This document shows, piece by piece, positions 34,417-47,190 of a stretch of DNA of 64,000 nt. Both the position numbers and the translations under genes were made by a program. The first letter of the stretch is position 1. Every line of letters begins with the position of its first letter. The stretch is from Sthenelais limicola. Lineage: Eukaryota; Annelida; Polychaeta; Phyllodocida; Sigalionidae. The notes beneath the pieces were generated by a model that worked only from the letters and a program-made list of their open reading frames with translations, was not told the DNA's origin and ran no database searches. The stretch spans positions 13,146,162-13,210,161 of the forward strand of contig OW804099.1 of NCBI GenBank assembly GCA_942159475.1, read 5' to 3'.

Positions 34417-35686
34417 CCCTCAATAAGGCTCATACAGGCCCCATGGGGGGACCAATAAGGCTTATACAGGCCCCATGGGGGGACCAATAAGGCTTATACA
34501 GGCCCCATGGGGGGGACCCTCAATAAGCCTTATACAGGCCCCATGGGGAGATCAATAAGGCTTATACAGGCCCCATGGGGGGACCCTCAATAAGGCTTAT
34601 ACAGGCCCCATGGGGGGACCCTCAATAAGCCTTATACAGGCCCCATGGGGGGGACCCTCAATAAGCCTTATACAGGCCCCATGGGGGGGACCCTCAATAA
34701 GCCTTATACAGGCCCCATGGGGGGGACCCTCAATAAGGCTTATACAGGCCCCATGGGGGGACCCTCAATAAGGCTTATACAGGCCCCATGGGGGGGACCC
34801 TCAATAAGCCTTATACAGGCCCCATGGGGGGGGACCCTCAATAAGCCTTATACAGGCCCCATGGGGGGACCCTCAATAAGGCTTATACAGGCCCCATGGG
34901 GGGGACCCTCAATAAGGCTTATACAGGCACCATGGGGGGACCCTCAATAAGGCTTATACAGGCCCCATGGGGGGACCCTCAATAAGGCTTATACAGGCCC
35001 CATGGGGGGGACCCTCAATAAGGCTTATACAGGCACCATGGGGGGACCCTCAATAAGGCTTATACAGGCCCCATGGGGGGGACCCTCAATAAGGCTTATA
35101 CAGGCACCATGGGGGGGACCCTCAATAAGGCTTATACAGGCCCCATGGGGGGGACCCTCAATAAGGCTTATACAGGCCCCATGGGGGGGACCCTCAATAA
35201 GGCTTATACAGGCACCATGGGGGGGACCCTCAATAAGGCTTATACAGGCCCCATGGGGGACCCTCAATAAGGCTTATACAGGCCCCATGGGGGGACCCTC
35301 AATAAGGCTTATACAGGCCCCATGGGGGGGACCCTCAATAAGGCTTATACAGGCCCCATGGGGGGGACCCCTCAATAAGGCTTATACAGGCCCCCATGGG
35401 GGGGGACCCTCAATAAGGCTTATACAGGCACCATGGGGGGGACCCTCAATAAGGCTTATACAGGCCCCATGGGGGGGACCAATAAGCCTTATACAGGCCC
35501 CATGGGGGGGACCCTCAATAAGGCTTATACAGGCCCCATGGGGGACCCTCAATAAGGCTTATACAGGCACCATGGGGGGACCCTCAATAAGGCTTATACA
35601 GGCACCATGGGGGGGACCCTCAATAAGGCTTATACAGGCCCCATGGGGGGACCCTCAATAAGGCTTATACAGGCACCATGGGGGGG
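34417..35686 (+). repeat. Central 36-bp minisatellite, left half
   Basis: Units CCCTCAATAAGGCTTATACA + GGCCCCATGGGGGGGA, some lacking CCCTC (31 bp) and many with AAGCCTT in place of AAGGCTT, an inversion-like core variant. CCCCATGGGG is self-complementary. Open frames here are repeat artefacts. Confidence 0.97.
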
Positions 35687-35886
35687 NNNNNNNNNNNNNN
35701 NNNNNNNNNNNNNNNNNNNNNNNNNNNNNNNNNNNNNNNNNNNNNNNNNNNNNNNNNNNNNNNNNNNNNNNNNNNNNNNNNNNNNNNNNNNNNNNNNNNN
35801 NNNNNNNNNNNNNNNNNNNNNNNNNNNNNNNNNNNNNNNNNNNNNNNNNNNNNNNNNNNNNNNNNNNNNNNNNNNNNNNNNNNNNN
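35687..35886. other. Assembly gap of exactly 200 N
   Basis: Two hundred consecutive N at the centre of symmetry, in the middle of the minisatellite. The round number suggests a scaffolding placeholder, so true length and content are unknown. Confidence 0.99.
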
Positions 35887-36976
35887 GGGCCTGTATAAGC
35901 CTTATTGAGGGTCCCCCCATGGTGCCTGTATAAGCCTTATTGGTCCCCCCATGGTGCCTGTATAAGCCTTATTGAGGGTCCCCCCATGGGGCCTGTATAA
36001 GCCTTATTAAGGGTCCCCCCCATGGGGCCTGTATAAGGCTTATTGAGGGTCCCCCCCATGGGGCCTGTATAAGCCTTATTGAGGGTCCCCCCATGGGGCC
36101 TGTATAAGCCTTATTGAGGGCCCCCCCCCATGGGGCCTGTATATGCCTTATTGGTCCCCCCATGGTGCCTGTATAAGCCTTATTGGTCCCCCCCCCATGG
36201 GGCCTGTATAAGGCCTATTGGTCCCCCCATGGGGCCTGTATAAGCCTTATTGAGGGTCCCCCCATGGGGCCTGTATAAGCCTTATTGGTCCCCCCCATGG
36301 GGCCTGTATAAGGCTTATTGAGGGTCCCCCCATGGGGCCTGTATTAGCCTTATTGAGGGTCCCCCCCATGGTGCCTGTATATGCCTTATTGAGGGTCCCC
36401 CCATGGGGCCTGTATAAGCCTTATTGAGGGTCCCCCCCATGGGGCCTGTATAAGCCTTATTGGTCCCCCCATGGGGCCTGTATAAGCCTTATTGGTCCCC
36501 CCATGGGGCCTGTATAAGCCTTATTGGTCCCCCCATGGGGCCTGTATAAGCCTTATTGAGGGTCCCCCCATGGGGCCTGTATAAGCCTTATTGGTCCCCC
36601 CATGGGGCCTGTATAAGCCTTATTGAGGGTCCCCCCATGGTGCCTGTATAAGCCTTATTGAGGGTCCCCCCATGGGGCCTGTATAAGCCTTATTGAGGGT
36701 CCCCCCATGGGGCCTGTATAAGCCTTATTGAGGGTCCCCCCATGGGGCCTGTATAAGCCTTATTGAGGGTCCCCCCATGGGGCCTGTATAAGCCTTATTG
36801 AGGGTCCCCCCATGGGGCCTGTATAAGCCTTATTGAGGGTCCCCCCATGGGGCCTGTATATGCCTTATTGAGGCTCCCCCCATGGGGCCTGTATAAGGCT
36901 TATTGGTCCCCCCATGGGGCCTGTATATGCCTTATTGAGGGTCCCCCCATGGGGCCTCAATAAGGCTTATTGAGGG
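35887..36976 (-). repeat. Central 36-bp minisatellite, right half (inverted)
   Basis: The same units in reverse complement (CCCCCCATGGGGCCTGTATA + AGCCTTATTGAGGGT). Variant order is not a mirror image of the left half: here nearly all units are AAGCCTT and several lack GAGGG. Confidence 0.97.
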
Positions 36977-37737
36977 TTTGGGAGTAGTCAAGAATTGCCT
37001 TGAAAATGTCTCCAGCAACTAAAACAAGCTTTCTTAGTGCTCTCATGATCTTATTTTTCGTTTAGGTTTCCCAATTGCTTTGAAAATACAATGTGTTTGT
37101 AATTGATGCCTGGCCGTCCCTCCATGCCCTCCATGGCGGATTGAACTATGTAGAACTGGGTCACAATATGGTAATAAGTTTGAGGAGAACTGTCCATCCA
37201 TCTCAAATCGCAATCTGGCTAGTGTCATACCTATTTTTGTGTTCATAGCTCTCTCCCTTGCTTATTCACGTTTATGTTAAATTCACTATTTTAGCCTTTA
37301 ACCCAAAGTTTGGAAAATGAGTTACAAAACTGCATTTGTTTGTTTAAACACTGCAAACTGGGTTAGCCTAGGTCAGCCTACCCATGACTGGAGGGATTTC
37401 TCCTATGACCTACTGTGCATGACAAACTCACTAAGTGCAACGGTCACTCACCCGAATTAACAACAGCAGCTAGAAATAAATTCTGTCTCTTTATGGTAAA
37501 ATATCTGCTACTTTTTAAAGTAAGAAATGTATAACTTCCGCATTTCCAGGTATTTGTTAGGTAGGTTCAGACACACAACATACTAGAATATAGGGTGGAA
37601 ATTCCGTTACTCATCATTTTAGCCCAGAACAGTGACAAGAGTCACTTTAAGAAAGTATAGATACCAGAGGGCAGAATGACATCTCCTTACAGACATGTTC
37701 AGTGGCTGTTCCTGGCTGCAACATGGTGCTAACTTAC

Positions 37738-40626
37738 CCAAGTAAGAATGTTCCACCGGCCGCTATCCATGTTACCGTGCCAACCTCCTTGGTAGTGTTG
37801 GTGACAACAGTAGCACTGCAGTGCTGACATACTGTCTGGCCGGGAGCCTCACGCAGATGGCCATTGGACTGCAGAGAAATTTAGTTTGTAGGCTTAGACA
37901 TTTTACAACAGTATGATCTACTTCAATAATCACCAATACACGAATTAGATCTGAAGGCAAATATAATATATACCCTGTCCAGCCTCTAAAGAACCGAAAC
38001 CCCAATGCTAAACTATACCGGCACTCTTTGAAGTCTCGGTTCTTTAGAGGCTGGACGGAGTGTACATAAGTATTACAAGCAATTCAATCGATTCAAACGA
38101 TTCAACTAAAATTTCAATATAGAAACCCTCGAAAGTTTGGAATATTTCTCGGAGGACAATTACTAGTCAAGTAGCTTAGGATGACTTAAGTTCTTAGGAT
38201 GACTTAAGAAATGCAAGTACATGTAGTGAGAAGGTTAATGGAAGGTTCATTTGTTGACTAAAGAGATATTGTCACATACTGACCAATGTGGTGAAGTTTA
38301 TAATTATGTGTACATGTATTATGTTGGTTTTACAGAGCTAAATTTAACAAAATATGAGAATGTAACCGTTTGAAGTGTGTAAGACATGATAATTTGGATG
38401 GTAAAGGCCTGCCGAGGAAGGCGGCATTTTGGCTTGGTCCGTTCCGTGTCCGTTCCAATAATGGCTTAATTTTCATCACTTAATTTTCGTAAAATGGCTG
38501 ATTTTTTGTTGCTAAGGACTAATAAGGTCTTTGTCTATTTGTCATTATTGGTGTGGCTTTGTTGATTTAAGAAAAGGCCGCCATGTTGATTTGTTGATTG
38601 AAGGTGGGCCTTGTCGTTTATTTCCCGACAAAAGCCTTAGCCACCAAACCTCGGGAAATTTATCCCATATTAATACACTGCCTTGAAATTTGTCTTCAAG
38701 CTAACCTTGCCTTCAACCTTTTTCCAGGGGAAGGTTTCTACTAGACTAAATTATTTCCTCCAACTCTTTGGTGACAAACCCCAAGTATTATCTACAACCC
38801 ATCTAACAACCTGCTATAATACCGACCTCAACCTTTCATCAGATGTTGGATTCAAAAGGTATCAGTCAGAATTCCTGTCATTAATTATCACATATTCTAG
38901 TTATGTAAGAGCAGAACAGAGATTCCTTCAAAACTATCCATCTCTCCTGTTTGGGGACAAGACCCAGCACTTTTATCGGGGTAGACTCTTATTTATTGCA
39001 TGAGGGCAAATACCCGGCACTTTTTCAGGCGGGCACTTATTTGGTACCTGGTGCTTTATTGGTGAAATAAGTGATGTGTTTCAGGAAAATGAGTCATAAG
39101 TCGCAAAATTGATATTTTTCAACGTGATTTATTCACAGGATATATTTGTGGGAATGTTTTGATCTTTGGGTTGCCTAAAGCCTCTTGTAGCCTGAATGCA
39201 TGTACCGAATTTCAGAACAGTGTAATAAATATATCCATGTATTTCTAGGGTTGTCGTAATTGAGATATTTAGCAACTTTACTAGTAATTGCTCACTCCAA
39301 AATGCTGCAAAGTTTGTTTTCAATAATAAAAATTTAACACTTAAAATATAGAAATACACATTAAAAGTCCTACTGTTTACAATCATTAGAATCGGATTGA
39401 TCTCATCTTTTCAAATATAATAATATCTCAAAATCCATATTTTGCGACTTATGACTCATTTTCCTGAAACGGATCACATTAATTTAATTTATTTGGTGGG
39501 TTGTGTAAATGACTTACGATGACCACTGTGCCAGCACCAGGTGGGGCTGCAGGGTAGCCTGCAGACTGAGGGGCGGCGGGTGCTGGCTGAGGCTGTCCCG
39601 TCACAGGCTCCTGCTTATAGGCTGGTGGCTCTGCATAACTAGGGGCGGGCTGCGGCTGCTCTGTTAAACATACAATGTTTGTACTAGTGGTAATAATCAT
39701 TGTAAGTATTATGGACACAAAGCGAGGAAAAAGTCAGTATTGTTATATAAATGTAACTCTTAAGTTGCTAAAAACAAAAATGACAAATAAGAAAAGAGGA
39801 AGGTTTCAGCGAATGTTGATAACAGTGTAAATATTTAATAAGAGTTTATGAACATGGTGTACACTATGATCAAAACGAGGCCGTAGGCCAAGTTGTTTTT
39901 CAGCCATACGAGGAGAATATAGGCCCCCAAAGATGCGATACTGTGCTATTCTTGCTTTTATTCCATGATTCTTAACTTATTACCACATTATTTGATTTAT
40001 TTCATTAAATTGTGTTGTCCGCATAGCTCACCGATAGCCTCGGACAGGTGTGACGTCACTGTACAATACAGGGAGTTTATATTGTACACCTTGTGAGCGG
40101 CAAGTATATCGATTATACTGTCCGCTGACGGCCAATTCATGGAATAAAGTTGCATAGGGAATGATTGTTCATTCCCTCCACTGGTTATACAGTACAGTTG
40201 GATAGGGAATGATTGTTCATTCCCTTCACTGGTTTCTCTCCACTCCCACCACCCTACATAATGAATGTCCCTCGCACACAGCATGGCCTTGAACAAGCCT
40301 ACCTGTGTTTACATTGTTTAATGTAACTAGGCTCCAACAATACTCCAATAATAAACCTTCAAAGTAATCCCTCCTCAAACTATGGCCATTCTAGTAGTAA
40401 ATGCAACACACTCTTATCTCTGTTACCATATATTGCCGGAATTAAAAACGGGGTAAAAACGTTCTCCAAGAGCTAGTTCCATAATCCTCATTTCCAACAA
40501 TAGAAGTCAGTCAACATATATACCTAAATTCAGAGAAAAAGAGTCCATTGTTTGGATGTCTTAAGTTAATTACACTCCATGTAATATACACTATAAGGGA
40601 TAATATGGGATTCACTTACCTGACAT
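37738..40626 (-). CDS. LITAF-domain protein, exons 1-3, right-arm copy, 3' truncated
   Basis: Exons on the minus strand: 40,620-40,626, 39,518-39,660 and 37,738-37,868, with the same splice signals and phases as the left copy. Exon 2 has two differences, both silent (Pro and Ala codons). Exon 3 has one, changing Val to Phe in the hydrophobic segment (GGTFLLG). Reading frame and CxxC are intact, consistent with constraint on both copies until recently or with two alleles of one gene. The distal exon with the second zinc half is missing here too. The 48-bp minisatellite in intron 1 is short (two units). Confidence 0.82.
37977..38056. repeat. 80-bp hairpin in LITAF intron 2, right arm
   Basis: Counterpart of 33,311-33,390, both 21-bp arms unchanged; the loop has small differences. 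Confidence 0.88.
39071..39477 (-). mobile_element. MITE family B in LITAF intron 2, right arm
   Basis: Counterpart of 31,807-32,213 in inverted orientation. Confidence 0.85.
39872..40145. other. Right-arm-specific segment
   Basis: Between CACTATGATCAAAACGAGG and the remaining minisatellite units this sequence has no homologue in the left arm. It contains GTGACGTCAC (about 40,050), a CRE-like palindrome. No frame of note. Confidence 0.6.
40145..40240 (-). repeat. 48-bp minisatellite, two units (right arm)
   Basis: Two units in reverse orientation, against fourteen in the left arm. Confidence 0.92.
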
Positions 40627-41799
40627 GGTGGAGGGGACTATTATCGTCAACACTTAATCACCTGTTAAGGAGATCAAGTATATGAATCAATTTACAACCA
40701 TTTGTTACATCTCAGATAAATTAGTCTCAAGTCAAAAAGATTAAAATTGATGAAGGGGAAATGTTGGTTCTACTTGTATTGTAAATAAATAGAGCAACCT
40801 TAAAAATCATTTGGTTTTTATTCCGGATTTCATGTTATTTTCCTTCATGAAACAAATTTATATTTATATCAGTTGGTATCTCTACTAAAAAGTTATGTCA
40901 TTCAATCTATCACTATAGTGGAAAATATTGAGATTTTTTTCTGGGCACTCTTCGGGATTAAGTGCACAAATAGTGATATAATACACCACCAAAGTATGAA
41001 TTCGATTGAAGAAAGATTGATAAAGTGGATTCTGAGGATGAGTTGCTCCATTTTTTTTACTTTTGATATATAGTAAGATTGTCTTGAAGTGAGTGAGATT
41101 GGTTGCTTTACGTGTTATATCAAGGGCGGGAGAGCTGAGAGGGAGGCAGTTTATGATGATACCCAGGAAATAGAGAAAGAGAAGAGGCAGAGAGAGACAG
41201 AGAAAAGAGACAGAAAGGCACTTTATGGTCTTACCCAGGACCATAGATTGTCTTGAAGGTAACAAGGTAATAAGGTAATAATGAATAATGATAACTGTTG
41301 TCCAGTGTTTAAGTAGCAAACATTTCCATAATCTAGCTAACTCAGCACCGTCGATTTAATTAACATTAATCTCGTTCTCACATCTAGGGGCGTGTCGGTT
41401 ATATAAGCATACATTCATATGGTACATATATGTAGTAAGATTGTCTTGAAGGTAACCAGGCAATAATGAATAATTCATGATCTGACTACTGGAAATACGA
41501 CAGTTGCTGTACAAATATAATATATCTGAGTGGAACAGGGTGCATATAGCTTTACCACTTTATATTTCATCTAGAGACATGCCCTATGGGCATTTGAGTG
41601 CAATCATTGCACTCACTATTGCGTTCACATAGCGCAATGATTGTGCAATGTGACCGCAATGGGTGTAACCACTTATTGCGCTATGTGACCGCAATAGCCA
41701 TTGCACAATGAAAACGCTATGGGACTGCAATAAAAGGTGCTGTTTTTGCACTCAGAAATCTATTTTTAGCGCAGTGGGAGCGTCGTGGGCCAGGCTTCA

Positions 41800-43670
41800 G
41801 GGGGGGACGGGGGCGGTCAATTTCGCGGGGGGGACGGGGATGGTCAATTTTGCAGGGGTGAAAACGGAAAATATTAGCTTTAATTATGGTTTGTTTATAT
41901 CCAATATTATAATGTAATTACTGTACTGTACTGTACCATGCTGTATTAGTTATTATCGGCGAAATTGAAGCAAGAGAAGACAAGACAATGGTTACATTAT
42001 ATACAGTGTACTTCTTTATTATTCAATTCGAAATTAAATAAAAATTGCACCAATATCATGAGAAACAATAACCATTAGAGTTATGCAAATGATTGCCAAT
42101 TAAAAGTAATCATAATAAATATCAAATGTTGTTTCATGTTACATAACATTCAGATGCCCCAGAAGACATAGGCTCAACCTAACTTATTATGAATAAAACA
42201 AGCTCAAACATTCAAATACAGTGAAATAAATATCTAAAAACAACGAAATATAACAGAAAATAACAGTCCAAATCATCCTCTTACACACATCACTCCAAAG
42301 AAGGGGACATATTGTCATATCATATCATCAAAATGCCTAGACCCACTCAAATGCACTCAAATGTATACATTCTATTGCATAACTGTTGGGCAATGGTTCT
42401 GCAATATCTAATGCGTCCAGATATTGTTTTGCGGGGAGGGGGGGGGACTAGGGTGATGATATTTTGCTGGGGTGGCGGGTAGGAAAAGGGAAATATTAGA
42501 TTTAGTTATGGTTTGTGTATCACCAATATTAGAGAGCAATTACTGTACTATGTTACATAAAAAATGATGAGGTATTGCCGGCAAAACTGACAATGGTTAA
42601 ATTACATACAATTTACTAATTTATCAGTAATAATAGCTCGATGACATTAAGCAATATACCATTATACTTCATGAAATTTTAGATATTCCAGTCGTTGATA
42701 GCAGAAATCATTGACAACTGATGTCAATGCTACATCTCCATGCTACATGCATTGAATATATTGAAACCAAATATTCATGAATCCTCTTTTCTCTCTTTGA
42801 GCAATATAAACTCGATAACATTGAGCAAAATACTTAAACCTTGTACAATATATCATATTTAAACATTAATATTTCATGACATTTAAAATATTCCAGTCGT
42901 TGCTAGCAGCAACCCATTACGTCACAACGTTATATATGATATAACATTTCCATTTGCATTTTATTTGGATGATATAGAGACAGGCGCACATTATACTGAA
43001 TAATACTCAGGTTAAAACCTGAGTCATTAGGTTCATGTTTTTTTGTTTTTTTTTCGATACATCTGTAATTCCAGTTTTTATTCCTGAGCCCCTTTGCTGA
43101 GGTTGAGAGGTGTTCCCTAATCTAGGATATCATTTCATACTCTGAAGATTTTACAACCTATATATCTTAATTTAACCAAGTAATCATTTGATCCATAATT
43201 GTAAATGAAACTAACATATAAGAGGATAATTATTCCTATTAATCGATTGTACCAATATACAACTGTAAAATACAATATACAACCATTTCTCATAGAATAC
43301 AATAACACCATATAGGTGTAAGTGTTTAGGGAGTGTCAACACCTCATAAACGAATTACTTCTATTAGTCTAGGGAGTTATCATGATACAAATAAATCAGT
43401 AAATAATAATCCCATAAATAGGTTTGACCATAAAACGCCTTTAGATATAGAGTGGACATTACCATCAGCACCAGCTTTGGACGTTACACATTTGTCAAGA
43501 ATCATGAACAATAATGGCACACAACCCCGGATAGTAAATTATAATCATATAAATTCCATAAAATTGAGCAAAACACCTTAACCTTGTACAATGCAGCATA
43601 TGTATACATGAAATTTAAAACATTCCAGTCGTTGATAGCAGCAAGCTACTGCGTTAACATTAGGAATATT
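41800..43670. repeat. Diverged internal repeats of the 7.4-kb element
   Basis: ATTCCAGTCGTTG(A/C)TAGCAG recurs near 42,688, 42,892 and 43,623, each time after a GAGCAAAA...CTT-type stretch. A G-rich block followed by AAATATTAG...TTATGGTTTG occurs at about 41,790-41,900 and 42,430-42,520. The 82-codon frame at 43,333-43,581 resembles no known protein. Confidence 0.6.
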
Positions 43671-44499
43671 ACATAATTCCTGGAGAATGACGCATCCTTT
43701 GTGAGACACTCCCCCGTCTCTCTCTCGCCGCAGCTCGACTTGGTTCCCTCCTTTGAGGTGATGTAGAGAAACCCTAAAATAAAAAATAATTTGATCAGAT
43801 GTTGTACTGTAAACATTTTAATTTACTACCCTCGTCACACACCTTCCCTCCCCATAGGTAGGAAAGGTCCTGCAACAACACCCTTTATTAGTTAGGTTTG
43901 GTTAGCCTAGGTATGAACACGTATACACATACATACATACATACATACATACATAATATGATACTCCCAAACAATATTTGACAATGCTAGATCGTTAACT
44001 TATAGGGTTATTGCGATGGAGTGGAATTGTCCATCACAAAATACTCAGACCTTACATAAAACAATACATAGAACCACAATGGAATTCATCTAGTTGTGTT
44101 GTCTCTAATAGTCTTAGTCTTGGTTAATACTGTCGTACACAGGCCCAACACCTCCCAGCTCTTATGGTATACATAATAAGGCATATGGATAGGATAGGTG
44201 TTTTGGTTGTAAACATTATAAGTACACGTCGTACGACGTTCCACCTTTAATTACATTTTACGGGAGCCATTTTACAGTCTTGGTTTCATAAGCATATTGC
44301 CACATATCACGCACACCTAGCATCGGGTTAAAAGCTAGGTGTAATACCCGACTCAACACCTACATGTTGACCGTAGGTGGCAGAGCGAAATCAGTCAGTA
44401 GTCATATAGAAAAGCCGGGGGCCGTTTTGACGGGTCCGTTTTCGCGTGGGGACTTTTCGACTGCATTCCATAAAACATGACTGTATACATACATACATG

Positions 44500-47190
44500 T
44501 ATACATTATACATGCTTCCGATCTGAGTATAAAAAATATCACAGAACCCCTTGACTGCCTGCTTTCAGATTTACAATCACATGGTTAGTTCCTTTATAAT
44601 GAATTATTTCCGTCGGCCGCATCCAGAATATAACCGCAAGATATTAGGATTTATAGCCTTCAAATCGATATAAATGATATAATAACTTATAAGTATTAAT
44701 CTAAAAAATATTGCTCTCTACTAGATAGCTCATAGCTCCCTCAAAATGCTTCCATTCTGTCCCTTCTGGGAAGGGGTGGTCATGGGAAGGGGCGGTTATG
44801 ACATGTATTGGAGGGAGGCGGGTTTGTAGCTCTATGCCCTGGCTGCACAAATGCGGCTTTGATACATGTGGCTATAGCGCTTGTTTGTTTGGCGGCCATA
44901 TTGGAATTACAAATACAAACACCTTGGAAGGTTGCGTAAGTAATTAACAATAAATTAGAGCAGATGCTAATGAATGATTCTAATGAGCATGATCCCTGCC
45001 ATATCATGGTAGGTGGTAATACGATAATAGTACTTACCTAGTGAGTTTTGGTGAGAAATTGTGACTTGAATTAAGCTGCAGGTAGGCCTAGCCTAATGAG
45101 CGTTGGCCGGCGAAACGATGCTCAAAACAATAGGACTGGTAACACTAGGTGGCACTGTGGGCGGCGCTGTAGGTGCCTAGGCCTGGGCGGCGCTGTAGGT
45201 GCCTAGGCCTAAATCATTTTAGTCCTATGTATGGTATATTGATGATCGATGAAGTTCATGAATATAAAAAGATACTGGTGATATAAACGAACCATCTAGA
45301 AGCAAACTATAAGTAGTACTGATCCCATTCTCCATTGGGTAACCATCCTTTTTTTATTCCATATAGCCTTAATTAACTTGCCTGTAGATCTACAGACGTG
45401 AATTTATAATTTGATATATCTTTTTCATATTGTAGAATATTCACCTTCTATAATACCTTACTAGCAACGATTGCCAAATGAGGTTCACATGATGATTCAA
45501 TAAATTATATAATTTTAGGACAGTCAAATAGTTATGTTCGGGTATTTAAAACATTTTAAATGGTGGAAAAGGCTCAAATAGTTTTTGAGTAATGAGCATT
45601 TATATTCAGAGATAATTTTAAACATTATTTAGGCGAATTGATTATAGTTTCATAATGAGTAAGGATTGTTGTGTCCTTTAGAAGTATATTAAACAGGTTT
45701 TCAGATGCAGATCATAATGAATATGAGGTTTGCGATATGCTTATGTTAGGCTATATTAAATTATATATATCATATAGTTATTAAATTATGTAATGACTAG
45801 CAAATACCCGTGCTTTGCACGGGATTTGCTAGTGGGACAGTGGGGCCCACATCTTCCCACTCTCCTTGTTCCCTCTCCAACCATCTTTCTCTTTCAAGTT
45901 GTCTCTGTAAGTTAGTATTTGTATTAACATTCATACCTCAAATGGAACCCTGTTAAGATGTTTTTTTGTCACTGTTGTATTGTTGTTGCCTCCCATTCCC
46001 TCCCATTCCCTCCCCCCTTCCCCTCCCCCTTCCCCTCCCCCTTCCTCTTCCCCCTTCCACTCCCCCCTTCCCCTTCCCATCCCCCACATTTCGCTCACCC
46101 ATGCTCATGGGAGTGTGGCATCATTTTCACACCTTTGAAAGCTTCGGCGAATTCTTAAACAGAGGTTATGGTATCCTCAGTAATCGTTGTCATTGTAACA
46201 AGGTGCATGAGTCTTATTAAGACAAATTGTTTATAAGAAATAATTAAGTAATGATAGCTAGGGACGAATGAAGGGTGTTTTAAAGGAAAGTAAACAGTGA
46301 GGCTAATATTTAATGTTTTTTTCAATGTGTATACTAGGTAGATACCGATCTAAAGTTGTGCTGATATTAAATCAAGTAAGATGGACATACTTAACAATGC
46401 TATCAAAAGAATTGCAAGTTCTAATGATTTATACCAAAAGTTGTCACTCCATTACTGCAATAGATATGCAATGACCATTGTGCAATGGTAGCGCAATAAA
46501 AAAACACTGGCATTGGGTCGGAATTCTTGTATTAAAAAAATCGTCCATAATTTAATGGGAAAAGATCACCAGTAGACCACCAGTATGTTCTCTTTTTTTC
46601 TTCATAAATTCAAATAAATTCCATTTTCCAGAATACCTTAAAACAACCAATTGGACGATGTAGGAGACATTAAAAGCTAACTTTTTAGACATAACGATTT
46701 CTGAGATAGGCCTTGATTAATTTATGAAAAAACATCAAATAAATAATCATATATTCAAGCAATTGTGAACAATGTATTGGTCTTTACCACCCATGCATTG
46801 TCCCTGATAACTCCCTTATCATAGATGGGGCACTTTGCCCCATACATATCCATAGCAAGGAGGTTCTGCTCTTTCATATAAATCAGGATTTATTCAAATC
46901 GCTGCATATTAAGTTATAATTTATAGGCTTTCTTTCCTTTTAAATGACTGTATACATATATGTATATAGCCTAGGCTACATGTATAATCCAATCATGACC
47001 ACTTGTATAAAAACTGAAAAATATTGATTTCCACTAGATAGCTCATAGCTCCCTCAAAATGCTACCGATCTGAGAAAAAAAATATCCCAGACTCCCCTGA
47101 ATGTCAGGGAAGACAGCCCTGCTTTCAGATTTACAATCGGACCGTTAGTTCTTCCGTAATACATTATTTCCGTCGGCCACATCAAGACAC
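44500..47190. repeat. Inverted pair of about 170 bp inside the 7.4-kb element, plus a hairpin
   Basis: TTTCCGTCGGCC(G/A)CATC and CTAGATAGCTCATAGCTCCC occur at about 44,605/44,723 and 47,167/47,034, in direct sense but opposite block order. In addition 45,797-45,832 (CTAGCAAATACCCGTGC... GCACGGGATTTGCTAG) is a near-perfect hairpin followed by a pyrimidine-rich tract (45,985-46,090). Confidence 0.6.

Larger units (their letters stand above)
22921..35686 (+). repeat. Palindrome, left arm (12.8 kb)
   Basis: Base 22,921 (GTTTTGGACTCAAGCTCCCT) pairs with the complement at 54,094; homology ends one base outside on both sides. The arm is collinear in reverse with 35,887-54,094, carrying the same THAP-like exon, tRNA-like gene, MITEs and LITAF-like gene. 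LITAF exons differ from the right arm at 2 of 143 and 1 of 131 positions, by hand count. Left-only features: a TTAA element (23,612), a family B MITE (25,480), a family A MITE (29,276) and 12 extra units of the 48-bp minisatellite. Confidence 0.97.

Noticed and set aside
34645..36163. Frames such as GGTLNKAYTGPM repeats over the central minisatellite
   Set aside because: Generated by the 36-bp repeat, some run through the N gap; no conserved frame across length variants.
34417..36976. CRISPR-like array of 36-bp repeats
   Set aside because: Units are contiguous with no unique spacers, in a spliced eukaryotic genome.
42901..43020. CRE-like and dyad motifs as a promoter of a gene in the 7.4-kb element
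   Set aside because: No coding frame or splice-bounded exon follows within the element.
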